The notes beneath the pieces are model-generated. The model searched no databases, was not told where the DNA came from, and worked only from the letters and a program-made list of their open reading frames with translations. From positions 1-7,900 of the forward strand of contig JAILDR010000115.1 of assembly GCA_024689285.1 (NCBI GenBank): DNA of 7,900 bases. Reading direction: 5' to 3'. A program made the position numbers and the translations under genes. This stretch comes from Bacteroidales bacterium (GTDB taxonomy: Bacteria > Bacteroidota > Bacteroidia > Bacteroidales > F082). Shown here one piece after another: positions 6,509 to 7,900 of this stretch. Positions within the stretch are counted from its first letter, which is position 1; each line of letters begins with the position of its first letter.

Positions 6509-7338
6509 ACATCACTATTGACAATTACGAAGCCTATCTCGTTGATTACTTAGACGGCAACCTCAGCGAAAGCGAGACGAAGCAACTGCAATCTTTCGTC
6601 GCGGCCCAAGGCTTGGACTGGGACGAACTCACCGAGGAGCTTCCGCATTTGGAGGCTCCTGTCCTTGCTTATGAAAACAAGGAAGGCCTGAAGAAAAAAG
6701 CAGCTGTTGTGCCGCTTTATGTCAAGATTGCCTCGGCTGCCGCTGCCGCCGGATTGCTGCTCACCATCGGATTGTGGCCCGAGAAGACGTTGCCGAAAGT
6801 AGAACCCATCGCCAACTTAAAACCCATTGAGGTCAGCCGGATCAACACCAACGAGTCCATAGCCTTGATTCCTAGACGGGCTACAGAAAACCCGACAACC
6901 ACAACATGGGCCAAGGCCAACAAAACAACTTCGACCCCAAAAGCCTCGAACAAAAAACAAGTAGCCTCTGAGAGGGATGTCATGCCGATGCTGGCAGAGA
7001 TGCAAGCTATCGAAGCACCTTCATCCATCACGAGTCAGCTCCTGCTTGCCCAAATAACGGAACCCGACTATGCTCCATATATCATGCCTGACAACTACGC
7101 CCTGGCGTCATATACGGATGACGACTATGAAGAGTCATCGCTTGGAGGCAAGGGCATCCTGAGAATAACGGATGGCAAATACGAGAGTCTGGGCAGCATG
7201 ATTCAAGAAGGACTGCAACTCGCCAAAGAGGAAATCAACCTGGCCGCTGCCGACCTCGCCGTGAAGACCTTCTACCGTGTCGACGACCGCATCGAAGAGG
7301 CGAAGGAGCGCTGGGAGAAACGACACGAGCAAGAGTAA
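6505..7338 (+). CDS. Probable single-pass anti-sigma factor, cognate to the upstream ECF sigma
   Basis: The 277-residue product probably holds the upstream sigma factor inactive at the inner membrane. Residues 8-36 (YEAYLVDYLDGNLSESE and following) match the short helical N-terminus common to Bacteroidota anti-sigma factors. A basic stretch with KKK (63-65) precedes one membrane helix (about 71-91, rich in Ala, Leu and Ile), placing the N-terminus in the cytoplasm and the rest in the periplasm. The periplasmic part has a Thr/Lys/Ala-rich, low-complexity linker (about 126-155), an acidic stretch TDDDYEE (204-210), and a charged, probably coiled-coil C-terminus (about 229-277). The protein contains no cysteine, so it is not a zinc-binding (ZAS) anti-sigma factor. 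It overlaps the sigma gene by 4 bp and is followed by a strong terminator, so the two form a closed bicistronic unit. Function is inferred from N-terminal resemblance, topology and position. Confidence 0.75.
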   Translation: MNITIDNYEAYLVDYLDGNLSESETKQLQSFVAAQGLDWDELTEELPHLEAPVLAYENKEGLKKKAAVVPLYVKIASAAAAAGLLLTIGLWPEKTLPKVEPIANLKPIEVSRINTNESIALIPRRATENPTTTTWAKANKTTSTPKASNKKQVASERDVMPMLAEMQAIEAPSSITSQLLLAQITEPDYAPYIMPDNYALASYTDDDYEESSLGGKGILRITDGKYESLGSMIQEGLQLAKEEINLAAADLAVKTFYRVDDRIEEAKERWEKRHEQE

Positions 7339-7361
7339 CAATAGTACTACAACAAACAATT

Positions 7362-7389
7362 AAAGGCCGCCTCAATCGAGGCGGCCTTT
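7362..7389. terminator. Strong bidirectional intrinsic terminator
   Basis: A perfect 12-bp stem, AAAGGCCGCCTC (7362-7373) with GAGGCGGCCTTT (7378-7389), closes on the loop AATC. T-rich sequence follows on both strands (CTTGTTAT on plus, AATTGTTTG on minus). It lies 23 bp after the anti-sigma stop and 30 bp after the beta-barrel gene stop, ending both convergent transcripts. Confidence 0.92.
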
Positions 7390-7419
7390 CTTGTTATGAG
7401 TTGATGATTTGACTTTGCT

Positions 7420-7900
7420 TTAGAAATTCAGGCTGAAGCCGAAGCTAGTCGTGTGGCAGGTCGGGGCATGAGCCTCGTCGAAAGTGGGCAGCAGGTTAAA
7501 GTTGGCGAAGAAGCCCCAGCCGTCATTCTTGCCGATGCGCAGCGAAGCGTCAAGTTTGAAACGATTCAAGTAATAGTCGCTATGCACCTTGACCTTATCT
7601 CCATTCTGGAATTTGACCTTGGTCCAGCCATCGACACGCAAGCCGCCAGTGACGCCTGCAGCGATATAGAGACGGCGGGTAGGACGCACCTCAATCATCA
7701 GAGGAGCCTGGGCATAAAGGACTCCCAGCTTGCTCTTCTTCCAAGTTGAAGCATCCAAGGGTTCATACTCAAGCTCGTCGTCACCTTTAATCACCTTGAT
7801 AGGATTATTGAAGCTGTAGTTGTTCCATCCCAAGCCAATACCCGTATAGAGGCCTGCGATGTGACGGCGGTCGAAGGCGATGCCCACGTCAGCAATGTTG
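7420..7900 (-). CDS. Outer-membrane beta-barrel protein, C-terminal part (5' end outside window)
   Basis: The frame ends with TAA at 7422-7420 and is open to the right edge, giving 159 codons; the N-terminus and signal peptide are not in the window. The sequence has alternating hydrophobic/polar strands and tight turns: GLYTGIGLGWNNYSF, APLMIEVRP-x-RRLYIAAGVTGGLRV, YYLNRFKLDASLRIG, WGFFANFNLLPTF. It ends in TTSFGFSLNF with a terminal Phe, the pattern recognised by the BAM assembly machinery. This fits the small PorT-like/OMP_b-brl families of Bacteroidota. GTG at 7887-7885 could be mistaken for a start, but the frame continues upstream (NIADVGIAFD), so that Val is internal. The gene converges on the sigma/anti-sigma pair, so it is not in their operon, although such barrels often lie beside ECF modules in this phylum. 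Ligand and function are unknown. Confidence 0.8.
   Translation of the reverse strand, partial: NIADVGIAFDRRHIAGLYTGIGLGWNNYSFNNPIKVIKGDDELEYEPLDASTWKKSKLGVLYAQAPLMIEVRPTRRLYIAAGVTGGLRVDGWTKVKFQNGDKVKVHSDYYLNRFKLDASLRIGKNDGWGFFANFNLLPTFDEAHAPTCHTTSFGFSLNF

Noticed and set aside
6505..7338. Zinc-binding (ZAS) anti-sigma factor
   Set aside because: The H-x3-C-x2-C motif is absent and the protein contains no cysteine.
7420..7887. Complete small gene starting with GTG at 7887
   Set aside because: The frame is open beyond 7887 to the window edge and the first visible residues continue a beta-barrel; no signal peptide is seen, so the gene is partial.
1..7900. tRNA, rRNA, insertion sequence, integrase or phage genes
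   Set aside because: None seen: no cloverleaf-like or rRNA sequence, no transposase or integrase motifs, and no long terminal inverted repeats.

Overview
The window is chromosomal DNA from a member of the Bacteroidota, most likely order Bacteroidales. The evidence is the TAnnTTTG-type promoter -7 boxes, the lack of Shine-Dalgarno sequences before the starts, a large DUF2723 membrane protein, a cysteine-free ECF anti-sigma factor of the type common in this phylum, and an outer-membrane beta-barrel protein ending in Phe. The species cannot be fixed from the sequence. Genes are moderately GC-rich and intergenic stretches are AT-rich.

Layout. Positions 1-1409 (minus) hold the first 469 codons of iorA, the thiamine-pyrophosphate subunit of indolepyruvate:ferredoxin oxidoreductase; it runs off the left edge. 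A 235-bp divergent intergenic region follows, with a good promoter for iorA, a probable -7 box for the rightward gene, and a four-copy 14-bp tandem repeat lying in the iorA leader. Positions 1645-4725 (plus) encode a 1026-residue DUF2723 polytopic membrane protein, probably a GT-C glycosyltransferase related to TMEM260-type protein O-mannosyltransferases. It converges on lgt (4759-5664, minus), the lipoprotein diacylglyceryl transferase. Both genes share one hairpin terminator, and its loop contains the lgt stop codon.

Upstream of lgt (5665-5983) is an AT-rich stretch. It holds a 50-codon truncated NYN/PIN-like nuclease fragment reading toward lgt. Ahead of that is a compact set of inverted repeats with mutually exclusive pairings ending in a T-rich tract, which looks like a transcription attenuator, and a candidate minus-strand promoter. 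As I see no clear promoter immediately before lgt, this leader may control lgt itself.

Rightward, an ECF sigma factor (5984-6508) overlaps by ATGA with its single-span anti-sigma factor (6505-7338). A strong bidirectional terminator separates this pair from a convergent outer-membrane beta-barrel gene (7420-7900, minus) that runs off the right edge at its N-terminal side. The sigma/anti-sigma pair, lgt, the predicted glycosyltransferase and the beta-barrel protein all concern the cell envelope. iorA belongs to aromatic amino-acid/2-oxoacid metabolism.

Most of the window is recognisable core content. I found no convincing new multi-gene system. The most unusual segment is the attenuator-like leader plus NYN remnant upstream of lgt.
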